Assembly: GCA_021776195.1 (NCBI GenBank)
Contig: JAJFGK010000077.1
Span: 1-64,000 of the forward strand
Direction: 5' to 3'
DNA length: 64,000 nucleotides
Source: Kiloniellaceae bacterium
GTDB lineage: Bacteria > Pseudomonadota > Alphaproteobacteria > Kiloniellales > Kiloniellaceae
Shown: piece after piece, positions 27,370 to 35,982 of the stretch
How positions within the stretch are numbered: the first letter of the stretch is position 1
Layout: the number at the start of each line of letters is the position of its first letter
Program-made: the position numbers and the translations under genes
Notes under the pieces: model-generated
Databases searched by the model: none
The model's input: only the letters and a program-made list of their open reading frames with translations
Told to the model about the DNA's origin: nothing

Positions 27370-28588
27370 AGCGTTGGAGCCGGAGGACCAGGCCGGCGGC
27401 GGCGGCCAGCGCGGCGGTCGCGATCAAGGACGGCAGCAGGAAGCTGCCGGTCAGATCGAAGCCGTAGCCGGCGACCAGCGGGCCGATCATCTGGCCCAGC
27501 CCGAAGGCGGCCGTCATGGCGGCAATGGCGCGGCGCGGCGCGCTCCCCGATCCTGCGCCGCCGACCCGCTCCCGCGCGGCGATCAGGCCGAGCGCGGTCA
27601 GCCCCATGAAGGTCCCGCCCAGAAGGGCGGCGGCGAGCAGCAGTCCAGGCGCCGAGATCCAGAGCACGCTGGCCAGCACCCCGGCCGCCTCGACGAGGCA
27701 GGCGGCGGCGAAGACCGGCAGGACGCCGTAGCGTCGCCCCAGGGCGGTCCAGAGCGCCACCGAGGGCACCGCCGCGAGCCCGACCACGAGCCAGACCAGC
27801 GGTTCGATGGCGGCCAGATCGGCCCCGCCATCGCGCGGCGCGGCGCGCACGATCGCCACGATGAAGGTCGCGGTGATGATGTAGCCGAAGCCGAAAAGGC
27901 CGTAGGCCGTCACCAGCGGCCAGAGCCGCGCGCCGGCGCCCGCTGGTGCGGTTGTCGCACCACCAGCGCCGCGCGCCGCGCCCGGGACCAGCCAGGCCAC
28001 CGCCACCAGGCCCGCCAGGGACAGGCCCCCGCCGCCCAGCCACAGGGCCTGCCAGCCGCTACCGGCCGCGACCAGGCCCCAGGTCAGCAGGGCCGAGAGC
28101 GCGATCCCGACGCCGACTCCGGCGAAGTGGACCGCCGCGAGACCGCCGCGCCCGGCGGCGCCCAGGCGCTCCAGAACCAGGGTCGAGGCGAAGACCAAGA
28201 CCAGCGCGCTGGCCGCGCCGCCGAGAAAACGCAACAGCAGGAAAGGTATCAAGCCCCAGGCGGCCCCCGGCGGCCCGAAGACCGCGTCCCATCCCATGGC
28301 CCCGGTGGTCGCGGCGCTGACCGCCAGGGCCGCCAGCAGCCAGCCTCGTGGGCTTCCCGGCAGGCGTCCCAGGGCGGCCGCCAGCGCGCCGGCCAGATAG
28401 CCGAGGAAGTTGGCCGCCGCGATCAGGCCGGCCTGGCCCTGGGTCAGGCCCAGATCCTGGGCCATGGGCGGCAGGATCGGGGTGTAGATGAAGCGCCCGA
28501 TACCCATGGCGCCGGCCATGGCGATGCAGCCGCCGACGGCGAGCAGCATCGGATTGACAGGCCTGCGGTCTGGAGCTGAAGCCTCCAC
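27368..28588 (-). CDS. MFS transporter, YbfB/YjiJ family
   Basis: 406 aa from a GTG at 28588. GCIAMAGAMGIGRFIYTPILPPM (21-43) is the family's conserved first helix, with the GIGRFxYTPILP motif. About 12 hydrophobic segments follow. Inner-membrane transporter; substrates for this family are not established (some are linked to sugar or drug export). A LysR regulator lies immediately upstream on the same strand, 105 bp away, and may control it. The stop codon lies inside a bidirectional terminator. Confidence 0.88.
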   Translation of the reverse strand: MEASAPDRRPVNPMLLAVGGCIAMAGAMGIGRFIYTPILPPMAQDLGLTQGQAGLIAAANFLGYLAGALAAALGRLPGSPRGWLLAALAVSAATTGAMGWDAVFGPPGAAWGLIPFLLLRFLGGAASALVLVFASTLVLERLGAAGRGGLAAVHFAGVGVGIALSALLTWGLVAAGSGWQALWLGGGGLSLAGLVAVAWLVPGAARGAGGATTAPAGAGARLWPLVTAYGLFGFGYIITATFIVAIVRAAPRDGGADLAAIEPLVWLVVGLAAVPSVALWTALGRRYGVLPVFAAACLVEAAGVLASVLWISAPGLLLAAALLGGTFMGLTALGLIAARERVGGAGSGSAPRRAIAAMTAAFGLGQMIGPLVAGYGFDLTGSFLLPSLIATAALAAAAGLVLRLQR

Positions 28589-28693
28589 GATGCCGGTTAC
28601 CTTCCCGTGAGTGTCAGCGGACTTTAGGCGCCGGCGGCTCTCTCGAAAAACGGTAATATGAGATCGCTATTATCGGACAATCAGATAGCCGTT

Positions 28694-29587
28694 CTATTCC
28701 GCCGCATCGGCGCGCCGCACCGACGCCCGGGCGCAGGCGAGGAAGGCTGTCAGGGCGCTGGACAGATACCCGTCCCGGCGGCGGATGAAGAGCGTCTCGA
28801 CCCGCGCATCGGCCGGTGGCAGGTCGTGCAGCGCGACCCGCCCCTCGGCGATGACCGGACCGGCCAGGCTGCGCGGCAGCAGGGTCACGCCAAGGCCGGC
28901 GCCGACCGCGGCGAAAATCGATTCCAGGGTGCCGAATTCCAGCAGCGCCGGCGCCAGGAGGCCGCGCCGCGCCAGGATCTCTTCCAGGCGGCGGCGATAG
29001 GAACAGCCGCTGCGCAGCACGATGATCTTGAGCCGCGCCTGGCTCAGAAGGTCCTCCAGCCGGCGAATCCCCGGCGCCGAGAGCAGCGCCAATTCTTCCC
29101 GGAAGATCGACTCGGCTTCAAGCTCTGGGTGATCGACCGGGCCGCAGACGAAGGCGCCCTCCAGGCTGTGGCCGACCACCTGCTCGATCAGTTCCGCCGT
29201 GGTGCCCGTCCGCAGGTTGAGATCGACCTGGGGATGGGCCCAGGCGAAGGCCGCCAGCAGCGGTGCGAGGCGGAGCGCCGCGGTGGTCTCCAGGGACCCG
29301 ACGATGAGCTGCCCCTGGGGCTCGCCCTGGTCCGCCACCGCCCGGCGCGCGTCGGCCAGCAGGGCCTCGATGCGGGTGGCGTAAGGCAGGAGCCGCCCGC
29401 CCGCCCCTGTCAGGGCGACGCCGCGGCTGTGCCGGCGAAACAGCGGCGCGCCAAGCTCCGCCTCGAGTTGGCGCACGCGGCCGGTCACGTTGGACTGCAC
29501 GGTGTTCAACTCGGCCGCCGCGCGGTTCATGCTGCCAAGCCGGGCCACCGCCTCGAAGACCCGCAAAGCCGCCGCGTCCAAAGCCAT
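28694..29587 (-). CDS. LysR-family transcriptional regulator
   Basis: 297 aa. Winged-helix DNA-binding domain at 1-60 (LRVFEAVARLGSMNRAAAELNTVQSNVTGRVRQLEAELGAPLF) with the usual LysR signature, then a substrate-binding domain of two periplasmic-binding-like lobes. The start is 15 bp after the lonH-like gene. Unlike most LysR genes it is not divergent from its probable target: the MFS gene lies downstream on the same strand. The effector is unknown. Confidence 0.92.
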   Translation of the reverse strand: MALDAAALRVFEAVARLGSMNRAAAELNTVQSNVTGRVRQLEAELGAPLFRRHSRGVALTGAGGRLLPYATRIEALLADARRAVADQGEPQGQLIVGSLETTAALRLAPLLAAFAWAHPQVDLNLRTGTTAELIEQVVGHSLEGAFVCGPVDHPELEAESIFREELALLSAPGIRRLEDLLSQARLKIIVLRSGCSYRRRLEEILARRGLLAPALLEFGTLESIFAAVGAGLGVTLLPRSLAGPVIAEGRVALHDLPPADARVETLFIRRRDGYLSSALTAFLACARASVRRADAAE

Positions 29588-29602
29588 GGCCCGTCAGTCC
29601 TT

Positions 29603-31969
29603 CTAGTCTTCCGCCGCGTCCTCGCGCCGGCCGCGCAGGATGGCGTCGAAGCGCTGCAGCTCGGCGGCGACCAGCCCATAGACCGACTCCGGCGGGTAGT
29701 CGCCCTTGGCATCGGGCGCGCCGGTGGGGCGGCCGAGAAACAGCTCGACGGCCTCGTCGACCGTGTCGACCGACCAGATGTGAAAGCTGTCGGCGGCGAC
29801 CGCCTCGGCCACCGCACCGCGCAGCACCAGGCTCGCCTCGTTGGCCCGGGGAATCGCCACGCCCTGGGTTCCGGTCAGCGGCGCACGGTCCGAACAGGTG
29901 CGGAAAAAGCCCTCGATCTTGTGATGCACCCCGCCGACGGCCTGGCTGTCGCCGCGCTGGTTGACCGAGCCGGTGATCGCCAGGTCCTGGCGCACCGGCA
30001 GGCGCGACAGCTCGGACAGGATCGCGACCAGCTCGGCCAGGGAGGCGCTGTCGCCCTCGACGCCGCCGTAGCTCTGCTCGAAGGTGATCGAGCAGTTGAA
30101 GGAGAGCGGGTAACGCCTGGCGAAGTGACCGGCGAGAAAGCCTTGGATCACCATGGCGCCCTTCTGCTGAATCGGCCCGCCGAGGGCGATGTCGCGCTCG
30201 ACGTTGATCACCCCGCGCCGCCCGACCGAGGCCCGCGCGGTGACCCGGCTGGGTGTGCCGAAGGCGTGGTCGCCGGTGTCGCGCACGGTCAGCGCGTTGA
30301 CCTGGCCGATCACCTCGCCGGCGACATCGATCATCATCGTGCCCTCGGCGATCTGCTCGTGCAGCCGGTCCTCGACCCGGGCATTGCGCTCGCGCCGGGC
30401 GGTGATCGCGGCCTCGACGGCGACGCGGGTCACGCTGCCCTTGCAGGGCGGGTCCAGCAGGTGGGCGGCTTCGCGCAGGCAGTCCTCGACCCGCTCGAAC
30501 TGCGCCGTCAGCCGCCTCCGGTCGCCGGACCAGCGCGCCGCCATGGCGAGCAACCGCTGCACCGCATCGGGCTCGACCGTCAGCTTGCCGTAGTCGTCGG
30601 CCATCTTTTCGATCAGCCCGGCATAGTGGGCGCGGTTCCCGTCGCTGGCCTCCAGGTCGGTATCGACGTCGGCCTTGATGCGAAACAGGGCCTGAAAGTC
30701 CGGATCGACGGAAAAGAAGGTGTAGTACCACCGCGGCGAGCCGACCAGGACGACCTTGACGTCGAGCGGGATCGGCGTGGGTTTCGGCGCGCCGGCGATG
30801 GGCAGTGCCGCCTGGTGGGCCTGGGTGGTGATTTCGATTTCGCGGTCGCGCAGGGCAGCCTTCAGCGCCGGCCAGATGCCCGGCATGACCGCCAGACTTT
30901 CCGCTCGCAGTACGAGAATGCCGCCGTTGGCCCGGTGCAGCGAGCCGGTGCGGATCATCGAAAAATCGGTCTCCAGGATGCCGCCGGCCTGGCGGTACTC
31001 GACATAGCCGAAAAGCCGCTCGAAGGTCGGGTTCGGCTCGAGCTCGACGTTCGGATAGGGGTCTTCGGTGCGGTCGACCAGCAGATTGACGGCATAGCGC
31101 TGTTCCGGCGCCGCGCCGGGGGGATGGGGCGAGCCGTCGGGCCGGGGGTGAAACAGTCCGATATTTTCCAGCAGGTCCTGGCGCATCTCCTCCAGCCAGG
31201 CCGTGATCTCCGGATGATCCGAAAACCGCGCCTCGACTTCTTCCATCAGCCCGCCGACCGCGTTCTCGGCCACCTGGCGGGTCATGTCCTGGAGGTTCTC
31301 GGCCAACTGCATCTGTTGCTGCGCGGCATAGCGCTTGAGGTCGCGGAGCTTTTCATTGACCCCCTTGGCCAGGGTTTCCAGTTTATCGCGTCGCTCGGCG
31401 GTCAGGGCCTCGCTGGGCACCGGCTGACCCTGTTCGTCGGTTGCGATGATCGACATGCCCTGGGGGTTTTGCAGCAGATCCATCCCCTGGCCGCGCAGTT
31501 CGTCGCGCAGCACCTCGATCTGTTCGGCCAGTTGCTGCTGCACCCGGTCGTTCTGGGCCTCGACCTGCTTGGCGAATTCCGATGCGCCGAAGGCCTTGGT
31601 CAGGGATTCGCCCAGCTGCGGCAGAAGGGTCTCCATCGCCGCCTTGAAGCGCCGGCCCTGGCCCGCCGGCAGGGCATAGGGCTTGGGCAGGTGCGGCTCG
31701 CGAAAGTTGTTGAGATAGAGCCAGTCCGGCGGCGACGGCCGCTCGGCCACGGCCTTCTCCAGAAAACCCAGTGTCGCGGTCATGCGCCCGCTGCGGTCGG
31801 CGCCGACGACGAAAATGTTGAACCCCGGAGAGGATACCGACAGACCGAACTCGAGTGCCTGACGGGCACGCCGGTGCGACGACAGGGAAAAGACATCGCC
31901 GTCGGCCGGGGCCACCGGAGGAAAGTCCGGCAGACCGACCTGGTCGCTCGCGAGCTTCTTGATGGCCAT
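29603..31969 (-). CDS. Lon-like ATP-dependent protease (LonH/YcbZ, AAA_32 family)
   Basis: 788 aa from the ATG at 31969 (GAGGAGAGGGT directly upstream). The N-terminal half is the AAA_32 ATPase-like domain; its P-loop reads VGADRSGRMTA, with Arg in place of the usual Lys, a substitution I recall in this subfamily. Long helical segments follow. The C-terminal Lon protease domain has Ser641 (GVEGDSASLAEL) and Lys684 (AVGGVHHKIEGFF), the catalytic dyad, both intact. Expected to degrade selected cytosolic proteins; in E. coli the homologue YcbZ associates with ribosome biogenesis. It is followed closely by the LysR gene. Confidence 0.9.
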   Translation of the reverse strand: MAIKKLASDQVGLPDFPPVAPADGDVFSLSSHRRARQALEFGLSVSSPGFNIFVVGADRSGRMTATLGFLEKAVAERPSPPDWLYLNNFREPHLPKPYALPAGQGRRFKAAMETLLPQLGESLTKAFGASEFAKQVEAQNDRVQQQLAEQIEVLRDELRGQGMDLLQNPQGMSIIATDEQGQPVPSEALTAERRDKLETLAKGVNEKLRDLKRYAAQQQMQLAENLQDMTRQVAENAVGGLMEEVEARFSDHPEITAWLEEMRQDLLENIGLFHPRPDGSPHPPGAAPEQRYAVNLLVDRTEDPYPNVELEPNPTFERLFGYVEYRQAGGILETDFSMIRTGSLHRANGGILVLRAESLAVMPGIWPALKAALRDREIEITTQAHQAALPIAGAPKPTPIPLDVKVVLVGSPRWYYTFFSVDPDFQALFRIKADVDTDLEASDGNRAHYAGLIEKMADDYGKLTVEPDAVQRLLAMAARWSGDRRRLTAQFERVEDCLREAAHLLDPPCKGSVTRVAVEAAITARRERNARVEDRLHEQIAEGTMMIDVAGEVIGQVNALTVRDTGDHAFGTPSRVTARASVGRRGVINVERDIALGGPIQQKGAMVIQGFLAGHFARRYPLSFNCSITFEQSYGGVEGDSASLAELVAILSELSRLPVRQDLAITGSVNQRGDSQAVGGVHHKIEGFFRTCSDRAPLTGTQGVAIPRANEASLVLRGAVAEAVAADSFHIWSVDTVDEAVELFLGRPTGAPDAKGDYPPESVYGLVAAELQRFDAILRGRREDAAED

Positions 31970-32620
31970 ACCCTCTCCTCGTTTCACCGGTCTCGTTTCG
32001 CACCTTATCTTAGATGGCTTCGTCGCGCCGGAAAGCATGAGAAATGTCGCGGGGCACTGTCAAATCTTCGTTCCCGGCGCGTCGGGCCCGCCGGATCGCC
32101 GGGTTTGATTGTTGCCGGCCGGACGACAAGGCCATCCCGATCTTTGCGCCCGCCCCGGTTTCTCGCGAAGGTTTCTTACAATTTTCATTTTTTATTGACG
32201 GCGGCCAACAATCGGAAGTATCACCCCACCCGTCGTCATGTGACGACCTTCGGCACCAGCGAGTGGAAACGATGATCAAATTCATGCCAAGCGCCTCACG
32301 GCGCAGCGAGAGAACCACCGCCAGGATTTGACGCCCCGCCTTCGTGCCCCGCGTCTTGCCCCGGTCGGTCCAGCGACCCATAGGAGGGCAAGAGCCATGT
32401 TCCAAGCATCCCAAAACTAGCCGACCCCGGCACCCCTTTCGAATACGAAACGATTCGTTTGATACGTTGGGCCCGCGGTCTCTGAGGCGCCGTCTTTCAT
32501 GGCGGGCCGGCGCGCTCTGCCCCTGTAATGGGCAAGGCGTGTGCCGAGACGTGGGCCAGGTTCCTGACCGAACCGCGTATTGCATCGGCCTCCCCAGGCA
32601 AGAGCTTTGCATAGGGGCCC
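31970..32620. other. gene-free stretch between lonH-like gene and tRNA-like gene
   Basis: No convincing ORF. Two operator-like palindromes are visible: GTCGTCA-tg-TGACGAC at 32232-32247 and AAACGA-t-TCGTTT at 32448-32460. A weak promoter for the + strand may be TTGACG near 32195. An AT-rich patch lies at about 32175-32200. I cannot assign any of these to a gene. Confidence 0.35.
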
Positions 32621-32694
32621 GAGAATGTAGCTCAGTGGGTTAGAGCACTCGACCTTTAATCGAGCTGTCGGAGGTTCAACTCCTCCCATTCACC
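32621..32694 (+). tRNA. tRNA-Lys(UUU)-like gene, probably degenerate
   Basis: A cloverleaf can be drawn. Acceptor GAGAATG / CATTCAC has an A-A mismatch at pair 2-71. D stem GCTC/GAGC; anticodon stem CTCGA/TCGAG with loop CCTTTAA; variable loop CTGTC; T arm GGAGG-TTCAACT-CCTCC. The anticodon reads TTT (32655-32657), but position 33 is C (32654) instead of the nearly universal U. CCA is not encoded. The intact D and T arms argue for a real tRNA origin; the U33 loss and the mismatch argue for a pseudo-tRNA or a tRNA with another role. Confidence 0.55.
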
Positions 32695-33049
32695 GCGAAC
32701 AGCGCGAACCGCTGTTACATCGAAAGAGGAAAGCCGGCCGGGCTCCAGGGCCGTCATGGCGGTCGTGGGCTTCGGCCCGCGCTCCCGTGAGGACCCAGGC
32801 GCCGCGCGGCTCTGTGTCCGCCTGCCCCGGGCTTGGACAACCAGCGGTCCGCCGACCGGCATGCCGGCCTCCTGCGCCGTCGTTTGACGGACCGCGGGGC
32901 CTGAGCCCCGGCCGGCCCCACGGTGGTTGAAAAAGACCGGCAGACGGAGCCCGCTCCCGCGACGTCGGCGCCCGGCCGGCCGACCTTGAAAGCGATTTTG
33001 ATTTGGACATTTAGCGTCCAGCAGGAAGTAACGACCAGGAGTTAGACCC
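32695..33049. other. gene-free GC-rich leader region before the slipin gene
   Basis: No supported ORF. The last 70 bases turn AT-rich and hold a possible promoter, TTGAAA at 32986-32991 with a poor -10 (TTTAGC, 33010-33015). AGGAG lies about 10 bases before the slipin ATG. Several GC-rich palindromic patches, no clear terminator for the tRNA-like gene. Confidence 0.35.
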
Positions 33050-34186
33050 ATGTTGACCAAGACCTTTCTGATCGCGGAGACCGAGCTCGGTTACCTCTTC
33101 CGCGACGGTGTCTTCCGGTGCGTTCTGGCGCCGGGCCGGCACCGCTTTCTTCGGGGCCGGGGCAAGGTCGAGGTTCGCGTCTTCGACCTGCGCCAGATGC
33201 CGGTGCGCGATCCCGCGCTCGCCGCGCTATGGCTGACCAATCCGCTGGTGGTGGAAGCCGCCTTCGCGGTGGCCAGCACCGGCGACAGCGAGGTCGCCCT
33301 GGTCTATGCCGACGGCAAGCTGGTCGACCTGGTGGGGCCGGGTCAGCGGGCCTTCTACCCGAAGCGCCTGCAGGTCATCCGGATCGAGCGGGTCGACGCG
33401 GCCAGCGAGACCGAGGTGCCGCGAAACCTGATCGCGCCGCTCGCCCGTCTGGGCAAGCGCGGTTTGGTGCAGTTCACCGAGATCGGCAGCGACCACGTCG
33501 GTCTGCTCTACCTCGACGGCGAACTGTCGCGGACCCTGACGCCCGGACACTACGGCTTCTACGAGGCCGTCCGCCGGGTTCAGGTGGTCGCTCTCGACCT
33601 GCGCCTCCAGACCTTGGAGGTGACCGGTCAGGAGCTGCTGACCAAGGACCGGATCGGCATCCGGGCCAACGTGACCGCGGTCTTTCGGATCGTCGATCCG
33701 ATCAAGGCCGTGCGCCTCACGGCGAACCTGAAGGACTTCCTCTACAAGGAGCTTCAGTTCGCCCTGCGGCAGGTCATCGGCACCCGGACCCTCGAGGAGG
33801 TGCTCGGCGACAAGCAGGGCATCAACGAGGTGCTGGCCGCCCTGGTCCTGCCCAAGCTGGGCGCGGCCGGGCTCGAGGTCTCCGCCGTCGGCGTGAAGGA
33901 CGTGATCCTTCCCGGCGAGGTGCGCGACCTCATGAACCGGGTGATCGAGGCCGAGAAGACCGCGCAGGCCAACGTCATCAAGCGCCGGGAGGAAACCGCC
34001 GCGACGCGCTCGCTGCTCAACACGGCCAAGCTGATGGAGGACAACCCCATCTTGCTGCGCCTGAAGGAGCTGGAGGCGCTGGAAAAGGTCTCCGAGAAGG
34101 TCGGCACCGTCGTTGTGACCAACGGCATGGACGGCCTGGTCGAGGATCTCGTGCGGATCCGCCCGGCCCCACGAAAAGGAGCTTGA
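33050..34186 (+). CDS. slipin-family SPFH/band-7 protein
   Basis: 378 aa. The SPFH domain covers about 145-330 (LTKDRIGIRANVTAVFRIVDP, then LKDFLYKELQFALRQVIGTRTLEEVL and GVKDVILPGEVRDLMNRVIEAEKTAQA). There is no N-terminal membrane helix. Instead the first 190 residues hold three related segments of the type xxLLYxDGxLxxxLxPGxxxFYxxxRxVxVxxxDLR (11-50, 80-117, 148-187), so the band-7 entry strand appears triplicated. Slipins form membrane-microdomain oligomers. The gene ends with a strong terminator and stands alone; no NfeD protease gene, the frequent slipin partner, is present. Confidence 0.87.
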   Translation: MLTKTFLIAETELGYLFRDGVFRCVLAPGRHRFLRGRGKVEVRVFDLRQMPVRDPALAALWLTNPLVVEAAFAVASTGDSEVALVYADGKLVDLVGPGQRAFYPKRLQVIRIERVDAASETEVPRNLIAPLARLGKRGLVQFTEIGSDHVGLLYLDGELSRTLTPGHYGFYEAVRRVQVVALDLRLQTLEVTGQELLTKDRIGIRANVTAVFRIVDPIKAVRLTANLKDFLYKELQFALRQVIGTRTLEEVLGDKQGINEVLAALVLPKLGAAGLEVSAVGVKDVILPGEVRDLMNRVIEAEKTAQANVIKRREETAATRSLLNTAKLMEDNPILLRLKELEALEKVSEKVGTVVVTNGMDGLVEDLVRIRPAPRKGA

Positions 34187-34190
34187 GGAG

Positions 34191-34228
34191 CGACCGGTGC
34201 CTGGCGACAGGCCCGGTCGTTTTCTTTT
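34191..34228 (+). terminator. intrinsic terminator of slipin gene
   Basis: CGACCGG-t-GCCTG (34191-34203) pairs with CAGGC-CCGGTCG (to 34219) across loop gcga with a single bulge, then TTTTCTTTT. Starts 4 bp after the stop. Confidence 0.88.
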
Positions 34229-34333
34229 GCCCGGAATTTCGCCCGGACCCCTGGCCATCTCGAAATTGACCTTTGCCGCGCATCCTGTATCAAGGCGGAT
34301 CCACGAACCGCCTTCCTGCCAAAGAGGCTGCCC

Positions 34334-34852
34334 ATGAGCGACCCGCTGAACCGCGACGAAGTCATCGATCTATTGAACCGCCTCGGAGACGAGCAGGATG
34401 CCGAGGCGCTGGCGGCGGCTCGCAAGCTGCACGCCAAGATCGCCGGCGCCGGCATCGCCTGGGCCGACCTGCTGGTACCGGCCCCATCGGACGACAATGA
34501 AGTCGATGACGATGAAGTCGATGACGACGAAACCGATGGCGTCGAGGAGGGTGACGACCTCGAAGACGATGATGAGCTCGAAGACGACGACGACCTCGAA
34601 GACGATGATGACGAGGACGAGGACGACGAGGCGGCCGCCGCGGAGCCGGCGGAAGCGTTGCCCGGCGATCAGTCGAAGAAGAACGCCGAATCCCTGGCGC
34701 TGATCGAAAAGCTGCTCGCCCGGTCATCGAACTCCGAGGAGTTTCGCGACGAGTTGAAAGGCTACAAGACCGACATCGCCGAGGGTGAGTTCGAAGACCG
34801 GGACCACCGCTATCTGCGCGCGCTCGCCAAGCGGCTCGGCAAGGGTCACTGA
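34334..34852 (+). CDS. hypothetical protein with long Asp/Glu-rich tract
   Basis: 172 aa, family not recognised. A helical N-terminal part (MSDPLNRDEVIDLLNRLGDE, about 1-47, with a WADLL segment) and a helical C-terminal part (SLALIEKLLARSSNSEEFRDELKGYK, about 115-172) flank a stretch of about 50 residues (52-100) made almost wholly of Asp and Glu. The corresponding DNA (about 34493-34632) is a degenerate repeat of GAT/GAC/GAA codons, likely grown by slippage. The two flanking helices resemble each other in pattern (LLxRLGDEQDAEAL and LLARSSNSEEFRDEL). Possible roles include binding basic proteins or divalent cations; this is speculation. Confidence 0.75.
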   Translation: MSDPLNRDEVIDLLNRLGDEQDAEALAAARKLHAKIAGAGIAWADLLVPAPSDDNEVDDDEVDDDETDGVEEGDDLEDDDELEDDDDLEDDDDEDEDDEAAAAEPAEALPGDQSKKNAESLALIEKLLARSSNSEEFRDELKGYKTDIAEGEFEDRDHRYLRALAKRLGKGH

Positions 34853-34924
34853 CCGCTACTTTTCACTCGCAAATGCCATCGGGCAGCGGCAGACTTCGGC
34901 GATCCGGTTTGGAGGTGCTGCTCC

Positions 34925-35692
34925 ATGAAGGCTACGTCAATGATTTCCCGCGAACCCGACAGGCTGGCCCATCTGGCCGAGCGGATCGATCTTGCCGCGG
35001 CCTTCCGCTGGACCGCGCGTCTGGGCCTGCACGAGGCGGTCGCCAATCACTTCTCCCTGGCCGTGAACGACGGCGGCTCGCGCTTTCTCATCAATCCCAA
35101 TCAGCGGCATTTCTCGCGCCTCAGGGCGAGCGATCTACTGCTGCTCGACGCCAACGACCCAACGACCATGGTCCGACCCGACGCGCCCGATCCCTCCGCC
35201 TGGGGGCTGCACGGCTCGATCCACCGGCGCTGCTCCCACGCCCGCTGCGTGATGCATGCCCATTCGATCTTCGCCACGGTCCTGGCCAGCCTCGCCGACA
35301 GCAGCCTGCCGCCAATCGACCTGAACACGGCGACCTTCTTCGAACGCACCGTCATCGACGAGGGCTTCGGCGGCGTCGCCTTCGAGGAGGAGGGCGAGCG
35401 CTGCGCCGCCCTGCTGAGCGACCCGGCGAAGAAGGTGATGATCATGGGCAATCACGGGGTGCTGGTCATCGGTTCCGATGTCGCCGACGCCTTCAATCGC
35501 CTCTACTACTTCGAACGGGCGGCGGAGACCTATATCCGCGCCCTCCAGACCGGCCGGCCCCTGCGCCGGATGCCTGACGCGCTGGCCGAGAAAACCGCCC
35601 GCGAATTGGAACACTATCCCGGCCAGGCGGCGCGTCACCTCGCCGAACTGAAAGCGATCCTCGACGAGGAGGAGCCGGGCTACCGGCTTTAA
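34925..35692 (+). CDS. class II aldolase/adducin family protein
   Basis: 255 aa. The metal site is visible: MHAHSIFA supplies two His and GNHGVLV a third, as in L-fuculose- and L-ribulose-phosphate enzymes. GLHGSIHRRCSHARCVMHAH carries the helix before the site. NHFSLAVNDGG is the substrate phosphate-loop region. In this branch (adducin head-like, with LINPNQRHFSRLRASDLLLLD) the true substrate is usually unknown; it may act as an aldolase or decarboxylase. A purine-rich GGAGGTG lies about 10 bases before the ATG. A second Met at residue 6 could also start. Confidence 0.85.
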   Translation: MKATSMISREPDRLAHLAERIDLAAAFRWTARLGLHEAVANHFSLAVNDGGSRFLINPNQRHFSRLRASDLLLLDANDPTTMVRPDAPDPSAWGLHGSIHRRCSHARCVMHAHSIFATVLASLADSSLPPIDLNTATFFERTVIDEGFGGVAFEEEGERCAALLSDPAKKVMIMGNHGVLVIGSDVADAFNRLYYFERAAETYIRALQTGRPLRRMPDALAEKTARELEHYPGQAARHLAELKAILDEEEPGYRL

Positions 35693-35721
35693 GTCCGGCA
35701 CCCCTACCTGGGGCACCTCAC

Positions 35722-35751
35722 TTGACAGGCCCCCCCCCGCCGGCCTAAGAG
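35722..35751 (+). promoter_or_regulatory. promoter candidate upstream of MATE gene
   Basis: TTGACA (35722-35727), a perfect -35, with an 18-base C-rich spacer and TAAGAG (35746-35751) as a weak -10. A transcript would begin at about 35757-35759, on the ATG of the 24-codon ORF at 35758. Confidence 0.45.
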
Positions 35752-35757
35752 AGCGCC

Positions 35758-35832
35758 ATGCGTGCCCCGATCATCATACGAATGACCCGAACGCCCGACA
35801 TCGGCTTCGGCCCGGCTTTCGCCGGACGGTGA
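35758..35832 (+). CDS. possible leaderless 24-aa leader peptide before MATE gene
   Basis: ATG 35758 to TGA 35832 encodes a 24-residue peptide with three consecutive Ile followed by Arg (MRAPIIIRM at its start). The ATG coincides with the predicted transcription start, so translation would be leaderless, as shown for alphaproteobacterial trpL leader peptides. Downstream, before the MATE start, GGGGCTG and CAGCCCC can form a hairpin (about 35915-35946) followed by a T-rich patch. This arrangement resembles ribosome-mediated attenuation. The peptide itself has no known match; the call rests on position only. Confidence 0.3.
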   Translation: MRAPIIIRMTRTPDIGFGPAFAGR

Positions 35833-35982
35833 CGCGCGCCCGCCTCTTCCCGATCTAGCCTAACAGTTCCCCCTTTCCGAGAAGACCCTGGCTCCCGCGT
35901 CCCGCGCCGGTTGGGGCTGCTCGCCGCGCCGCGCGGCCAGCCCCCTCGCCCCTCGGGTTTCTTTCGTTTCGGGATTTCAGTC

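Noticed and set aside
28658..32275. 1205-codon open frame on the + strand
   Set aside because: Shadow of the LysR and lonH-like genes, which carry intact motifs on the other strand.
32044..32331. 95-codon ORF in the gap after lonH
   Set aside because: Arg/Ser-rich translation with no ribosome site or recognisable features; region looks regulatory or spacer.
32621..32694. tRNA-like gene considered as a phage or island attachment site
   Set aside because: No integrase, no direct repeat of the 3' end and no foreign-looking block on either side within the window.
34493..34632. Short-period repeat considered as CRISPR or VNTR
   Set aside because: It is an in-frame run of Asp/Glu codons with no spacers and irregular period; coding low complexity only.
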